Below are positions 21,601-33,419 of a stretch of 64,000 nt of DNA, one piece after another. Under the pieces are notes generated by a model. That model did not search any database, was not told where the DNA came from, and saw only the letters and a list, made by a program, of their open reading frames with translations. The translations under genes and the position numbers were made by a program. Numbering within the stretch: the stretch's first letter is position 1; every line of letters starts with the position of its first letter. The DNA comes from Lithospermum erythrorhizon (lineage: Eukaryota > Streptophyta > Magnoliopsida > Boraginales > Boraginaceae). Location of the stretch: positions 25,840 to 89,839 of the forward strand of contig JADFUC010000478.1 of the NCBI GenBank assembly GCA_019722365.1, in the 5' to 3' direction.

Positions 21601-21815
21601 CTGGGGGCTGGCAAGGGCCGGGCGAATACCGCGAATATTGGGTAAGGCTCGGGCAGGCTGGGCTTGAGGGCCCGATCCTCGGCTTGATTCGTCCCACTTA
21701 TTAGTGGGCGGGGGCCGTTCGCGGGCCTAGTGGGCCGGGGCCGAATCCGGGCCGAACGGGTGGGCGGGCCCCGGGCCCCGGCCCGCGAGGCCCAGGATTC
21801 GATAACCATGTCTAG

Positions 21816-22777
21816 TCTAGGCTTTCTTTTAAATGGATTTTTGCTGAAAATTAATTGTTGAACATCCATTAAATTGTTTGGAATTAATTTCTTGATGAAA
21901 CTTATTTTAATCAATTTTTATTCTATATTAAAATTAGTTCTAATAAGTTAGATTAAATTGGTGGTATTTTTGAATATAATTATAACTAATGGATTTAGTT
22001 TATTTAAATTCTAATTTTGATTATGGTTTAATAAATTTTCAAAATGGATTTAATTAAAATTGGTTTGATTATTAGAAGTAGAGTTTTAAGGACAGCATAA
22101 ATTTTGGAATTCATTATAAAAGGTGTAAAATAGTATTTTTTGGAAAAAACTAGTTATTTTAATATTGGATATAAAATAACACTAGAATAAGCTTTACTAG
22201 TAATTTTATAGTTAGACAAATTAAATAATTTATTTCATTTCATTATTATTCTTGACATGTATTTTATTGTACTCGTTCATTTGCTCCATGCATTCATGCT
22301 ATATATGTTTAAATGTAATTTTAATTATTAATTCATATATAATATATATTGCAAGTGTATTGATGGATGCCATGGAATAAGTGATTGATCATTATATTAC
22401 TTTTTTAACCACGCAACTTCAATATTTTTTTAAGCTTCTAAGTCATACACGTATATTATATGAATCCATATATTATAACGATATAAATTCACTATTACAA
22501 TACCAATTCGCCTGCTTCATAATTTTTATAATTATTAAAATTCCTTAATCGATATATATTTTCTCAATTTTTACAAACAAAAGCTCTTATAAGCATATTC
22601 TTCTATGCAGGGAATCAATTATCATACTAATAAACATAATTATAGCTTAAAAAATAAAATAAGAAAAAAATAATACTAATATTTATGAGTCATTAGGTAG
22701 AGATAAATATGATTAACCTAGACAATAATTAACGTATAATAAGGATTACATGCAACGCACGCAATATTTTTTTAGTA
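21816..22777 (+). other. copia B-type leader, resumed after the hAT-like element
   Basis: AT-rich DNA starting with tttaaatggatttttgctga, similar to tttaaatggtttttgagttc at about 14,550 in the other leader copy. Other blocks, such as gtactcgttcatttgc and catgcattcatgc (22,270-22,300), match tgtacttgtttatttgcc and catgcatgc near 15,570. No gene. Confidence 0.5.
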
Positions 22778-23043
22778 CTTCTTCCATTCTTAAAAGATTA
22801 TCACATTTTGAATTTTAATAGTTGATTTTTTTTTTAAAAATTTTGATTTCAAATAACTTTTAGTGTGTTATATATTTATTTGGGAAAAATATATCAATAT
22901 GTGGTATTTTCAACATATTTTACTATTAACTAGATAATAATTTTGATTCAAATCAAAATTTTGGATTTGAATTAAGATTGTAAAGTTTGTTAATTTTTTA
23001 TTATGAAAAAATAAATTTGATAATATTTTAGGAATGAAGGGAA
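22778..23043. mobile_element. Stowaway-like MITE, 266 bp
   Basis: The left end is cttcttccattcttaaaagat and the right end is atattttaggaatgaaggg, inverted with a few mismatches over about 25 bp. TA flanks at 22,776-22,777 and 23,044-23,045. The interior is AT-rich without an ORF. Confidence 0.8.
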
Positions 23044-23045
23044 TA

Positions 23046-24940
23046 TATACGCGTTGATGATGAGGTGATACTTCAAAGTCGCATACAAATTTGATAGTGG
23101 AACATTTACTAAGTTTCTTTGGTTGACATTCTAGCTATTTGTAAGTGTTTAGCAACTTTGAGACTTAAAATTGATGTTCGTAGTTCAAAGTTGAGTACTT
23201 GGACAAAACACCATGATTTATGCAATAATAATGACAATTGAATTGATGTGTATCGAAGTCAATTTTGTACGAGAACCCAAATACGTATTAGATGACTAGA
23301 TGAAACATGAAATGCAATTAACATGAAATGCAATTAACAATATCTTTCCATGTCCTTCGTACCATATCAAAAAAATTAGAATACAACTAACTTTTATAGG
23401 AAGATTAAAAAACTTGGGTAATTTTCTTACATAAATACAAAAGTCAACCCCTACTAGTTTCTTTGACATCAAACAATTCAACATGGAACCAAATTCATAT
23501 GAGCATTTTGGCATGCCACTATTTTCTATTATTTCTACTTTATTGACCCAATTTATTTTTAGATTTTTTAAATTTTTGTAATATTTTTTTTTATAAAATA
23601 TTTAGGCTCATTAAGAATCACTATGTTTTTTTTTTCTTTTAATTTTTTCCTAACGATAGAAGTTATAAATTACATACAATATCAGACATTAATTAAATTC
23701 TAAGCTAAGCAAATGGGAGCCTAAACTTCAAAGAAACAACTTGTATTCTCTCTAAAGTCTGCTGTATGAACCACCGTCTTTACGTGGATATTACACCGAG
23801 ACCACGTAACTGCTGGAAATCCCACGAAGTGGGTGCTGGAAAGCTGTTGAGCATCGCCTGAAAGTCCCACATAATGATGCACGAAACTGAGGAAGTATGT
23901 ATAATATACTCTTCTGCCAAGAATCGAACCTGAGACCTCTTGAATAGAGGCTTAGGTCATGTACCACTACGTTGTTCGTTACATCTAATTCTTTTAAGTT
24001 TTTTCTTCTACAAATGGTCTGGCCTGTGTCTATGCATTTTATCAAAACAATGCTCTTCCCTATCAAAATATGAGTCGTTTGCCTTTTTTTGAGTATAGAA
24101 AACTTTTAATCAACTTTTTAGGCAAATCAATACAGAGATAGAAGTTATATTATTTGTAGTTTTATTTTTGAAGATCTAACTATTTTCTAAACCATTCTAT
24201 TAATTTTAATAATTAATGAGCAAATCCATTTTCGGAATTACTAAATAAAATTGTTGTGTTTTGATCACGTAAAGTATCTTCAACTACAATGTGTGAAAGG
24301 TAACTAGTGTATTGACTAACAAATTTGTAACTAGTGATCTTATTATCCGGTGATCAAACTTAATAAAGTAAGAAGAAATTAAACTTAGATGTGCTGCTAT
24401 AATTCATTTCTAGAAAAGTTTTCTGGCAATTGATAATTTTTTTAATTTAGTTTTAATTTAGAAAACAATCACAAATTGGCAACTCCTTAAATTAAAACCA
24501 ATCTCTTCGAGTCCAGCTTTTATATGTCATACATTGATACACATGTTCTCATTGAATCATCTTAGTTTTTGAAATCATAATGTATGTTATGGTTTAAATT
24601 TATTAGTCGATGCAGTTAATAGTACATATTATAATTAGTATACTATACTTCAATGATTTATTGCTAAATTTTGAATATTCAAGAAATAAGTCCGATAACA
24701 ATCAACTCAAAATTAATTGTTTAGGTTATGAAAACACATGAAACGGTCATAACTCTCTAACTTAGTTAATGATTTTTGCACTCTAATAATTAATTGACAA
24801 TCTATATTCCAATTTCTCAATTTTATCCCTCATTTATAATTATGGATTGACAAATAACAAGGAAATAAATCAATTGATGAAGTGTAAAAAATAATGTGGA
24901 CACCGTAAATTAAGGGTGTCCAAGGTTAAGATTGGACATG
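23046..24940. other. AT-rich DNA without genes
   Basis: No convincing ORF, LTR or inverted repeat apart from the SINE-like unit at 23,750-23,985. Homopolymer T runs are frequent between 23,580 and 23,650. Confidence 0.5.
23750..23985 (-). mobile_element. tRNA-derived SINE-like element
   Basis: On the minus strand an A-box-like AACGTAGTGGTACATGACC (23,973-23,955) is followed by a B box GGTTCGATTC (23,930-23,921), with spacing near that of a tRNA gene. The sequence between cannot fold into a normal tRNA. About 170 bp of unrelated, GC-richer sequence continues past the B box to about 23,750, as in plant SINEs. No clear target duplication or terminal tail was found, so the edges are approximate. 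Confidence 0.5.
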
Positions 24941-26523
24941 TGACAACCCCAAACCCAATATATCGAATTGAAAATATTAAACTCAAACTCAATAAATCCA
25001 ACTAACATGGACATAATTATTAACTATCATGAATCTTACTTAATAGGTAGAGGGTCAAATCCTTGAAGACATACGACACCATCCTAGTCGTACACATGTC
25101 AATAATCGGTCAAGTGGAACACAAAGGGAAATGATACTAAACCTTTTCACATCAATATAAATACTGATTCTCTCTCTACCATATGGGGTAACGTTTTTTT
25201 GTTATAGTCCCTGAGTGGCCTCAACCAGATCCGAGACTCAGGTCCCACTCAAGCAGCTTTCCAGTTTCCTTTCAGTTGAGATGCATCGGTTCAATAGGAG
25301 GATTGCCCCAAAAAGGATCCTCGCAACAAAGGCAAGGTTGTCTAGTCTCAAGATGTTTGACCATCCCAAGGGTCTCCCTGCCGAAGAGAGGTTCGCCCGT
25401 CCATGAAATCACATCATCCCATGAGGGGTCACCCTATTCGGTGGTTCCATGGCTAGTATATTTAAACCATCAGACTTAGACCGAAGAAGTAGGGCTAGTA
25501 GAGTTATATTGATAATACTGGTGCGCTTTCTTAAGCTAAGGACAAGATCACATTATAGATCTAAACATGTACCTTAGAAAGTATTATTCATTCGTGAAAT
25601 TGTCGATAGAGGAGATGTGAAAGTATGTAAGGTGCCAACCGATGATAATATAATCCCCTAACCAAACGACTATGCCAGTCTAAGCATGATAGACACGTGT
25701 CTAGCACATGTCTTAGGCGCAAGAATGAGTGGTGTTAAGATTAGTGAGGGCTAGTTTTCTTATATGTCATGAACGTTATGTGAGATATCAATTGAATATT
25801 AGCTTCTTATTGAATATATTTTTATTTTTATCATTTCTTTTCAACTATTGTACATATATTACTATGAGTAACAAATTTGATTCCACTAGTAATCTAATAT
25901 TTTCTGAAGATGCCTTTGGAGTTGATGAATCAAATAACAAATCCCTTTTCAATATTAGAAAACAATGAGATGGATTATCCTTGATCAAATGTCTTCTATT
26001 GGAATCGGACGTCAAATTGATTAGTATGTGGATTGGTTGTCTGAATCACATTTCTTGAACAAGAAGAAAGTATTATTACTTTAGTCAATCACATAGGTAT
26101 TCAAAGTAGGAATTTTTTCAGTCGTAGTACTAGATATGACCGCCATGAGAACTTAGAAGATAATATCTTTGTGTCCGAAGGAGTTTTTCATAGAACTTAT
26201 TCTAAATGGCGAATCCTAGACCTGCGTGCCAAAATTTTAATTTTCATGAGTGATGTACATTTTAAGGGATTCGTGCAATCAAATATAACGATAAATTTCT
26301 AGTCTCCTAGAGAATTAATGATGATTATGGTAGTCACCTAAAGTATTGCACTCGGTATCACATTAATTCATGTACCGAAGAAGAGAAGAAATGAAAGAAT
26401 TTCATGACACATATTTTATCAAAGCTTGGTTGCTGGAAATCAGGTAACAAATGAATTATGTCCTCGTCTAAGAGAAAGTGAGAGAGTTGGAATTCATAGG
26501 GTTTTAGAATCTAGTATTATGCT
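24941..26523. other. unassigned region, possible gypsy LTR and 5' part
   Basis: At about 24,948 tgtgacaaccccaaaccc resembles the start of some gypsy LTRs, and atataaatac at about 25,159 is TATA-like with tctctctctacc downstream. A GC-rich piece (25,205-25,480) follows. A short frame at 25,729-25,968 ends in MSNKFDSTSNLIF but matches nothing I know. The region precedes, in the same orientation, gypsy gag-protease pieces at 27,291, so it may be the decayed 5' part of that element. This is inference. Confidence 0.3.
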
Positions 26524-27290
26524 TGTTGAAAAATTATATTGTACAATTCATATTACTTACTTAAAGTTAAGTTCACATGTATATTGATTGAAGTGGTAAT
26601 TAATATACTAGTATTTTTCCAAATCGATATTAGGGGTTATGATAGGGTACTAGAGTCCTCTCATATTGCATGTATTAATATTGCATTTAGTTAATATTAT
26701 GTTGATTGGGTGTAAGAGGTCACACACACATACCAAAAATTAATTGATAATATCGATTATAAAGTTTTCGGGTTACAATGTAATAGTAAGAGAATATGTG
26801 GGATGAGATTATGAAATCTTGTTAGAACCATGGCCCCATTTACGAATTGAGGATGAGCTTTTACCAACCAGTGTTAATAGTTAACGTAGATTAAGTGGCA
26901 CATACATAGTTATTTTTCACTTAATTAATAAAATTCTAGTCTTAAATTATTTCATGGAACAATTTTATCTCAAGAAAAGCAAAACCCTAAGTTACCCCAC
27001 CATTTTTAGTTCGATTATTTGGAGAGCAAAATCACATTGATTTATCCTCTTACATCTCTTATTTGATTAAACTCTAACAGTTCTAGTATAATTGAAGAGA
27101 AAGGTTTGATAAATCATTGGTGTGGAAAATCTTAGAGAGAATAGAACTTTGTTATATAAAGTCTCCTTCAATCATATTTTCCGTTGCTGTGAAGGTACAA
27201 AACGAATCCCTATTTAATTATTGTGTTTATAACCCCATAGGATTCTTGGGATCAGAAATGATATAAGTTTGTTGATATTATTATCATGGA
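26524..27290 (+). repeat. isolated copia LTR, plus strand
   Basis: Begins tgttgaaaaattatattgta and has the copia LTR core in the usual order: cgatattaggggttatgat (about 26,623), then aggtcacacacac (26,718-26,730), then a pyrimidine-rich part near 27,040. It is diverged from the copia B LTRs. No internal region of its own is visible on either side, so it is probably a solo LTR. The right edge is approximate and no target duplication was found. Confidence 0.5.
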
Positions 27291-27977
27291 AACCCCACAC
27301 ATAGATAGACGTAAGAAGCGAACCTACAATAGGAAAGATCGTCAATTGACAGATGATATGGGCGGATTAATTGTGGTATATTAGTGACAATTATACCCCG
27401 TTTTATGAATTTCGAGGATGTGGAATGGTGTCCACAGATGAATGATCACTAAGAGAAAGGAGCTATCATCCTTAGATAGTGCATACAGTCGGTCCCAAAA
27501 AGGGACAATCGTCTTGTCAGAATGTAAGGGAACCCAGACAATGCAACTGACCATGAACCTAAATCTTGGAAGAAAGAATTAGTAGTAATCAAATGCTACA
27601 ACTTCAACCTTGAAGGCAATCCTAGTGCAAAGACTTTTGGGGCAAGACAAAATCCAAATACTCAAGTAGAACCACAAAGTGCGTAGGAACAGTGTTAGGA
27701 AAAATTGCAAGGCATCGCGACCTATTCAACACAATGACGGAAAATACTTATAGATATGTCCACTCTCTAGGTTCGACATTAAAAGTCAATAAAAAGATCA
27801 TCACTTTCTCAGAGGAAGAATTGCAATGAAAAGAGACCCCTCACGACGACTCTTTTGGTATAAGCCCGACCATCTCAAACTTTTTAGTAGCTAGAATGTT
27901 CGTGGATCAAGGGAGTTCAGCTAATATTTATTATCTCCAAGCATATGATCTGCTAGGATATTCCCAAAAGTTATTAA
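27291..27977 (+). pseudogene. pr: gypsy B gag end and protease start
   Basis: Plus-strand translation near 27,700-27,830 gives KIARHRDLFNT and KKIITFSEEELQ. It continues as PHDDSFGISPTISNFLVARM and then FVDQGSSANIYYLQAYDLLG at about 27,899-27,958. This matches the Tat-type gypsy segment ITFxxxDLxxxxxPHDDALVIxxxIxNxxVxRxLVDxGSSxNILY, where D-(T/N)-G-S-S is the aspartic protease active site (here DQGSS). A stop lies inside the ITFSEEELQ region. The gene is cut at 27,977 by LARD 1 and continues at 36,611. Upstream, 27,291-27,690 has only weak gag-like peptides. Confidence 0.7.
27973..27977. repeat. target site duplication of LARD 1, left copy (attaa)
   Basis: The 5 bp directly before the LTR start tgttag are attaa. 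The same 5 bp follow the LTR end ccaaca at 36,611-36,615. Confidence 0.9.
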
Positions 27978-28966
27978 TGTTAGAATTTAGTATGCATTTA
28001 AATTTGTGATAAAACAACCCAAATTCATACATCCCCGGATCCTCAAATGATATAAATTAATCTAAAAATATATAATGACTTATATGAATACGAGAGCACT
28101 TGCAGAGATGCCAGCGGAAGTCTATCAACGATTCTTTCACGAAGCCTCCTTTGAATTCCATCATTGAGCACTTGAATGCCAATTGCCTCTAGTCGGTTGC
28201 ACACGGAAGGTTGAATCTCTTCTGACATGTTTGCTAGAACAATATTGGATTGAATTGGATGATAAAGAAAAATGAAATTTTCTTTTTCATTTGAGAGCTC
28301 ACGGCTCTTTTCAATTTGGAGGCTTTTTTGTTTCATTTTTGATGATTGAAAAATCATTACTCATCATTAGGTTAATGATTAGGTTTAATATATTATTATT
28401 ATTAAACCTAAAGCCCAACCGAATAGTTAATGAGCCAGCCCGTTAAATTTAATTAAACCGTTAAGTAAAATCAAACACTAACAAGTTGTTAATAGTAACT
28501 AACAAGTTACTAACGAGCTCAACTAACTATCGAATTAATTCAATTGACTAATTAATTCATTCGGGTTCTCCAATTTATATTTTACATTATCAATGTAAAA
28601 TTCCCAATTGAAATATTAGATTGATTACAATCAACTCACGAATTTAGCAAATGTAGTTTAATTTCATACATGAAATATAATTCAGCGATAAACTATATGT
28701 GTGTGACCTTGTAGGCTCGGATAATAGTAAGTTGTATAATAATAATTGACCAATTACTATTATTATAACGATTAATGAGTAAAGAATCTAGCAATATTTC
28801 TTAACCCACTTAGAATTATCGCGAACCCGAACTAGTAATATCACAATTCTTAAGGTGAACTTAAGTTCTAGCTGTCATTTAACCAACTTTCGGAAAATGA
28901 ATTGATACACAATTATCGCGATAGGCATAATAAAAAGGGAATCAATTTTCATTGATTTCATCTCCA
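27978..28966 (-). repeat. 3' LTR of LARD 1
   Basis: Begins tgttagaatttagtatgc; pairs with 35,642-36,610. Ends near tgatttcatctcca, where the sister copy has tgatttccaaca. The gtgtgtgacct box is at 28,699-28,709. It contains a 104-codon minus-strand ORF (28,357-28,043) that is disrupted in the sister LTR and so is not a gene. Confidence 0.85.
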
Positions 28967-28976
28967 CCCCTTGGGC
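28967..28976 (-). other. polypurine tract of LARD 1
   Basis: The minus strand reads GCCCAAGGGG directly before the 3' LTR, equivalent to GGGCAAGTGGGG in LARD 2. It primes plus-strand cDNA synthesis. Confidence 0.6.
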
Positions 28977-31900
28977 GATTACCATGATTCCTTTATCAAC
29001 GATCTAGTCGTAGGCTAACCATAAGTGTGTCGCCCAAACACCCCAAAGAAACTTTCTTTACTCAAGTATGGTGAATAAGCATTTGGCATCCCGTAAACCA
29101 ATCGGTACCAAGCGTGTGAGAGGCATGAATCTTCCTTATATATCAGGGCGGATAAATCCTCGATATATCAACATCTATCGTTGCCTCAGCACAATAGCTG
29201 ATGACATATGCCGTTATAATCGGCTTAAGGTAGGCGTTTGGTCAGTCAAAGTCTGAGCTTTCATTATATCTGAGATAGTTATATATCGTAGGTCTAAGGT
29301 ATCGGGCCTAAAATTCTAAACAAATATCACTTAGGACACGGATATCGTATCTTCTAGCAATTCGTTTTTGGTCATACCCGGCTCTCCCCAGTCATAGGAC
29401 CGTAGGTCCCACGGTATTGATCCCAGTCTGCCAGACTACTTGTGTCAATCTTGATCGCCTAATCAAAAACACCATATTGGTCATTTGATGCTTGTCGCCT
29501 AACTATCAGCATCGACCAAGGCCTTTGGAAACATCTATGTTTAGAGGCTTGAAGAGGTGTAATCCAGCGATTCATGTTTACTCTCTGAAAACATAGACTA
29601 ACTAAAGTTTAACTTTTCACTCATCGAGGATACAATACATATATATTATATATTTCAAAGGAGTACATGGAAATAAATAATGGGTAACTATATGAATGAA
29701 TCCAGCATTCATGTAGTTTGAATTAACAATCGATTAAAACACAAATGAACTTTGTTTTAATCAATTATTTAACTTACTCGAAGTGAATGAAGCCTTTCCT
29801 TTGAACTTTGCCACATTCGGTTCCTTCATTAAGCTCATGAAAACCAAACCGTTGAATCACGGGGAAGAATCCTTTTCGGCTTGCATGAATTCTTAGGTCA
29901 TTTCAAGACATGTAAAGCAAAAGAATAGTGATTATAATCACATCCTTTATTGGAATACTATTTCTGGCTTGACCTTTAAATCCATACACTGGATCCTTTA
30001 AGCTTGCATGACTTCCTTAGATCATTTCATGATATGTAAAGCAAAGAGTATAGTGATTATAATCACCTCCTTTACCGAGAAATACTACTTCAGCGATCTT
30101 TACATTCATCGTCCGGTCTACTCAGCAAAGGAATCATTGATGACTAAGATTATCGACATAGTCATGCTGACTATGATCAAAATGAGTTTCAACCAGCTCG
30201 AGTTACATCGGGTAGGTTTACAACACAACTCGAAGTGTGTTAAAACTTAAAACACATAAATAACACATTAAATGCACATTCTTTAACAACGTGCAAGAAA
30301 AGCAGATTGGTAGTCAGTTGTATCTTGAGTTCAAGTTTCCTTTTAGTTTTACTTTCGTTGAGCATACTAGACTCGGTCTATTATTCAAATTAACGGCTAA
30401 TAGCTTTTCATATGGTACAAGCTGTCCATAATGCTACTATCACGCGTTCGATTACAAGTGAAAATCAACAATTTGATCCATTCCATATAACTATAGTTAC
30501 CTACATTCCTTTAAAAGTTACTACAGTATTCGAATCCGTGAATACCTTTAGTAAAATTTCACAATTCCATTCAGGAAATCATGCTCACGTCATAGTTGTA
30601 GTGCATGACACATGACCTTAATGGCGGCATCACGGTGAATCATATTACTATGTAATAGACTTCAACCCTCTCATTAATGCTTGAGACCCTTACTAGTAAG
30701 GATTGGACCTCTGTGAAGATTTGCCTTGTGAATAAGAATGTCTATTTATAGAATTTAATCTATTATAGATTTCACCTCGAGCTTCATGACATCTTAAACT
30801 TAACAAGCAAATGCATGGCCTCACATATATAATGTGATTATAGCATGTGTCGCATATATGTAGCTAGAGCCCACAAATGTACAACACAATCACTACTACA
30901 CCTTTTAAGGTTGTAGGAAGATTTCTTCAATATTTAGTGTATAAAACATCATTTATGCAGTTACGCTCCCATTAACCTTTAAGGAAATAAAGTTTCTTCA
31001 TCACTCTTGATTCTTATTGATTTGCATCAAGTATCAAAGTGAGGAATTTAACTCCATTATACTCAATCTTAAGTTTGCAACTTTAGATTCTAGTAATTAT
31101 AGAAACTTTCTCTTATAATTCTCGCTTGAGATGTGGAGTTCAATAACAATGTCAAGTATCCGTGGTATTTGATCATTACTTAGGAACATTCTTTGGATAA
31201 CTTGCTTGGAGCCAGCGTGTACGACTTGTGGAATAGGAATAAGAAACTTTGAAATAAAAAGGCATAGTCAACCAATGAATATGTTTAATCTTGAACATAA
31301 CCAAATGTATGATTAAATGTTCATTCATGGTGATTGCTCATTTAATGAAAATTTATTATACGATGATTACCGTCGAAAGTAATATAGAATGAGCTCTTTC
31401 CGCGATGATTCACACGTCGAGGAAGATAAAATAGGCTTTATATAAACCCATTGTATTCACGTTTATTTGATTAAATGACCTCAAGTCATTTATTGGAGTA
31501 TTATTCATGTTGTCATTTGTATCAACTTTGCATTTAGCTTTAAATGCGTCGAGTGGATACTCTTGATATAACCTAAGGGTTCTAATCTTTGATTGAGTAT
31601 CTTCTGGAGCCACTTGAATGCATTCAAGTCACATATTTATTTCCACTAACGTACTTCATAATGAAGACTCTATATGCACAATAAATTGCAACACTATAGT
31701 TGATGAAATAAATACCGGTTTCCTTCTGATTTATGTGCAAAATGACTTAATATCAACTCACGGATCTGAGTTAAATTATGTCTACTACAGTGACATAATA
31801 CTAACTTATCCTATACGAGACGTTTCAAAGTTTGTTTATCAAACACAACTCTTGAGTTGTCTCACAGTTGAATATGAATAAATTAGTTTAAAGGTAGGTG

Positions 31901-33419
31901 TAGCGACCTTAATATGTGAAATTATTTCATTCTTTGTGTTTCAACCATGTTAAACACAATCCTTACTTGTATCACTCAACTAATGACACATCTAAGGTTA
32001 GAATGAAATTATCTTGGTATATGAAATTGAAAGATCTCATCCATTTGTGTTTCTTCATTACAAAACTGTTCCATATTAATATCTTAAGCAATGCGTTTTA
32101 AGATTAGAATGATATCTCGTGTCGGATGATATACTACTTATATCGATGATACTTTTGACTCAGAACTTGATAGTATTCATATGGTCCTTTTCATACCCAT
32201 ATCCAATAGATATATTCAATGGCTGAATCTTGATTAACTTGTATGTAAACATACAAAATTAATTTAGACCGTACAATTACTCCATTAAGTCTAGTAAGAG
32301 TTGACTTAGTTTATCTTTTCAAGATTATACTCAAATCTTGTTGAGTCGTATCCATAAGTATTATTCAAATCGTTTGTTCAAGGTATCTTTTTAAAGAAAG
32401 AGTAGAGAGAGTAATGTTTCATGTCGAGAATCACTTGATAGGCGATGTAAGTCAAACATGACATTCTTTTCTACTCTTACAAGTGCAAAAGAAAAGAAAT
32501 AGTTTTAGAATCCCAACCACCTTCATGGAAGATTTAAAAGCTGTGGAATCTTATAATGTAATTAAGCTGCTCATTACCTGAGAACCGATAAAACTTTCTT
32601 TGTATCCTGTCTTCTGTTATTTTTATCATGGCTCGTATCCATGATTAAAATCATGTGAGTCAAAACTAATTTCAACACTAATACTTTAATAAGACATTAC
32701 AGCTTTACGACAACAAAATTATTTCAGATATAAGTTTAATCAAATCTCTTTCAATTCCTAAATGTTACTTAAAAACCTTCTTTACATGGCAAAGTTCGAA
32801 ATAATGAAGCGAATTACTGCTTCAACTTATAGTTCCATGTTCACTCAAATTGTACAAATAGCAGAAGAACGAATAGATAACTGTATTTGGTTATATACAC
32901 TTCCATAAGCTTTTGTTTCATCACAATTCATGAACCCATGTTAAATCATGTTAAAACTAGATACCAATCACGTAATCACGAAATGTAGATACACAACATT
33001 CAAGATCATTATTAGTTTTTCTCGTCGAGTTATAAAAGAGGTCAAACTATTTATTATTTAAGGCTTACATTTTGGTAGCTAGAGACAATATGATATATTG
33101 GTCTTCTGGCATCATCACCTTTATTCCGAATCAAAAATTAATTATCCTTCGATCATGTCATGTCACTGTTCCTTGGAACCCAAAGTTCATAAGCGATATC
33201 GACATGATTGAATCAAGTCTTAAATATTTTGTGAAAGGTATTTAAAGTTTATCCTCTATTAGCATACAACCGATTGCAATGGTTGAAAGAAGATCGCATT
33301 GTAACACTTTATTTCAACAAGTCATTCGGATTTCTCCTTAACTTATTTTATTTCACATTATAAGGTTATGCATTTAGTTTGCCCAATGAATGGTGAATAA
33401 AATAAAAGTAAACTTAATA
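28977..33419 (-). other. LARD 1 interior, no coding sequence
   Basis: About 4.4 kb without a recognisable protein. The sequence runs colinear, inverted, with about 39,480-43,690 of LARD 2, with many small differences. ORFs of 60-90 codons on either strand are not preserved in LARD 2. One segment (29,871-30,075) weakly resembles DNA of the copia A RT region, suggesting that part of the interior derives from a long-decayed pol gene. Confidence 0.6.
29871..30118. repeat. tandem duplication, period about 124 bp, in LARD 1
   Basis: The block ccttt..gcttgcatga, then ttaggtcatttcaagacatg, then gtgattataatcac occurs at 29,871 and again at 29,995. LARD 2 has a single copy near 42,640-42,740. The palindrome gtgattataatcac is present in both LARD 1 copies. 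Confidence 0.8.

Larger units (their letters stand above)
17594..21815 (+). mobile_element. hAT-like DNA transposon, degenerate
   Basis: Both ends are runs of gggccggg/cccggccc, common at the termini of plant hAT elements. The right terminus, read inward, is CTAGACATGG followed by GGGCC repeats; the left terminus has acttgaacgggccgg. Inside are a plus-strand hAT transposase (BED finger remains to dimerisation domain), an unrecognised second gene, and three groups of short hairpins built on gtggtaccgtt. Leader DNA of copia B type continues on both sides. The flanks agtcgctggct and gtctaggct are similar and could be a decayed 8-bp target duplication. Boundaries are approximate to within about 20 bp. 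The hairpin group in the middle leaves open that two related elements lie side by side. Confidence 0.65.

Noticed and set aside
23915..23980. Possible tRNA gene (A and B boxes)
   Set aside because: No acceptor stem or cloverleaf can be formed, and unrelated sequence follows the B box; a SINE fits better.
28043..28357. 104-codon ORF as a possible host gene
   Set aside because: It is inside the LARD 1 3' LTR and is not open in the 5' LTR.
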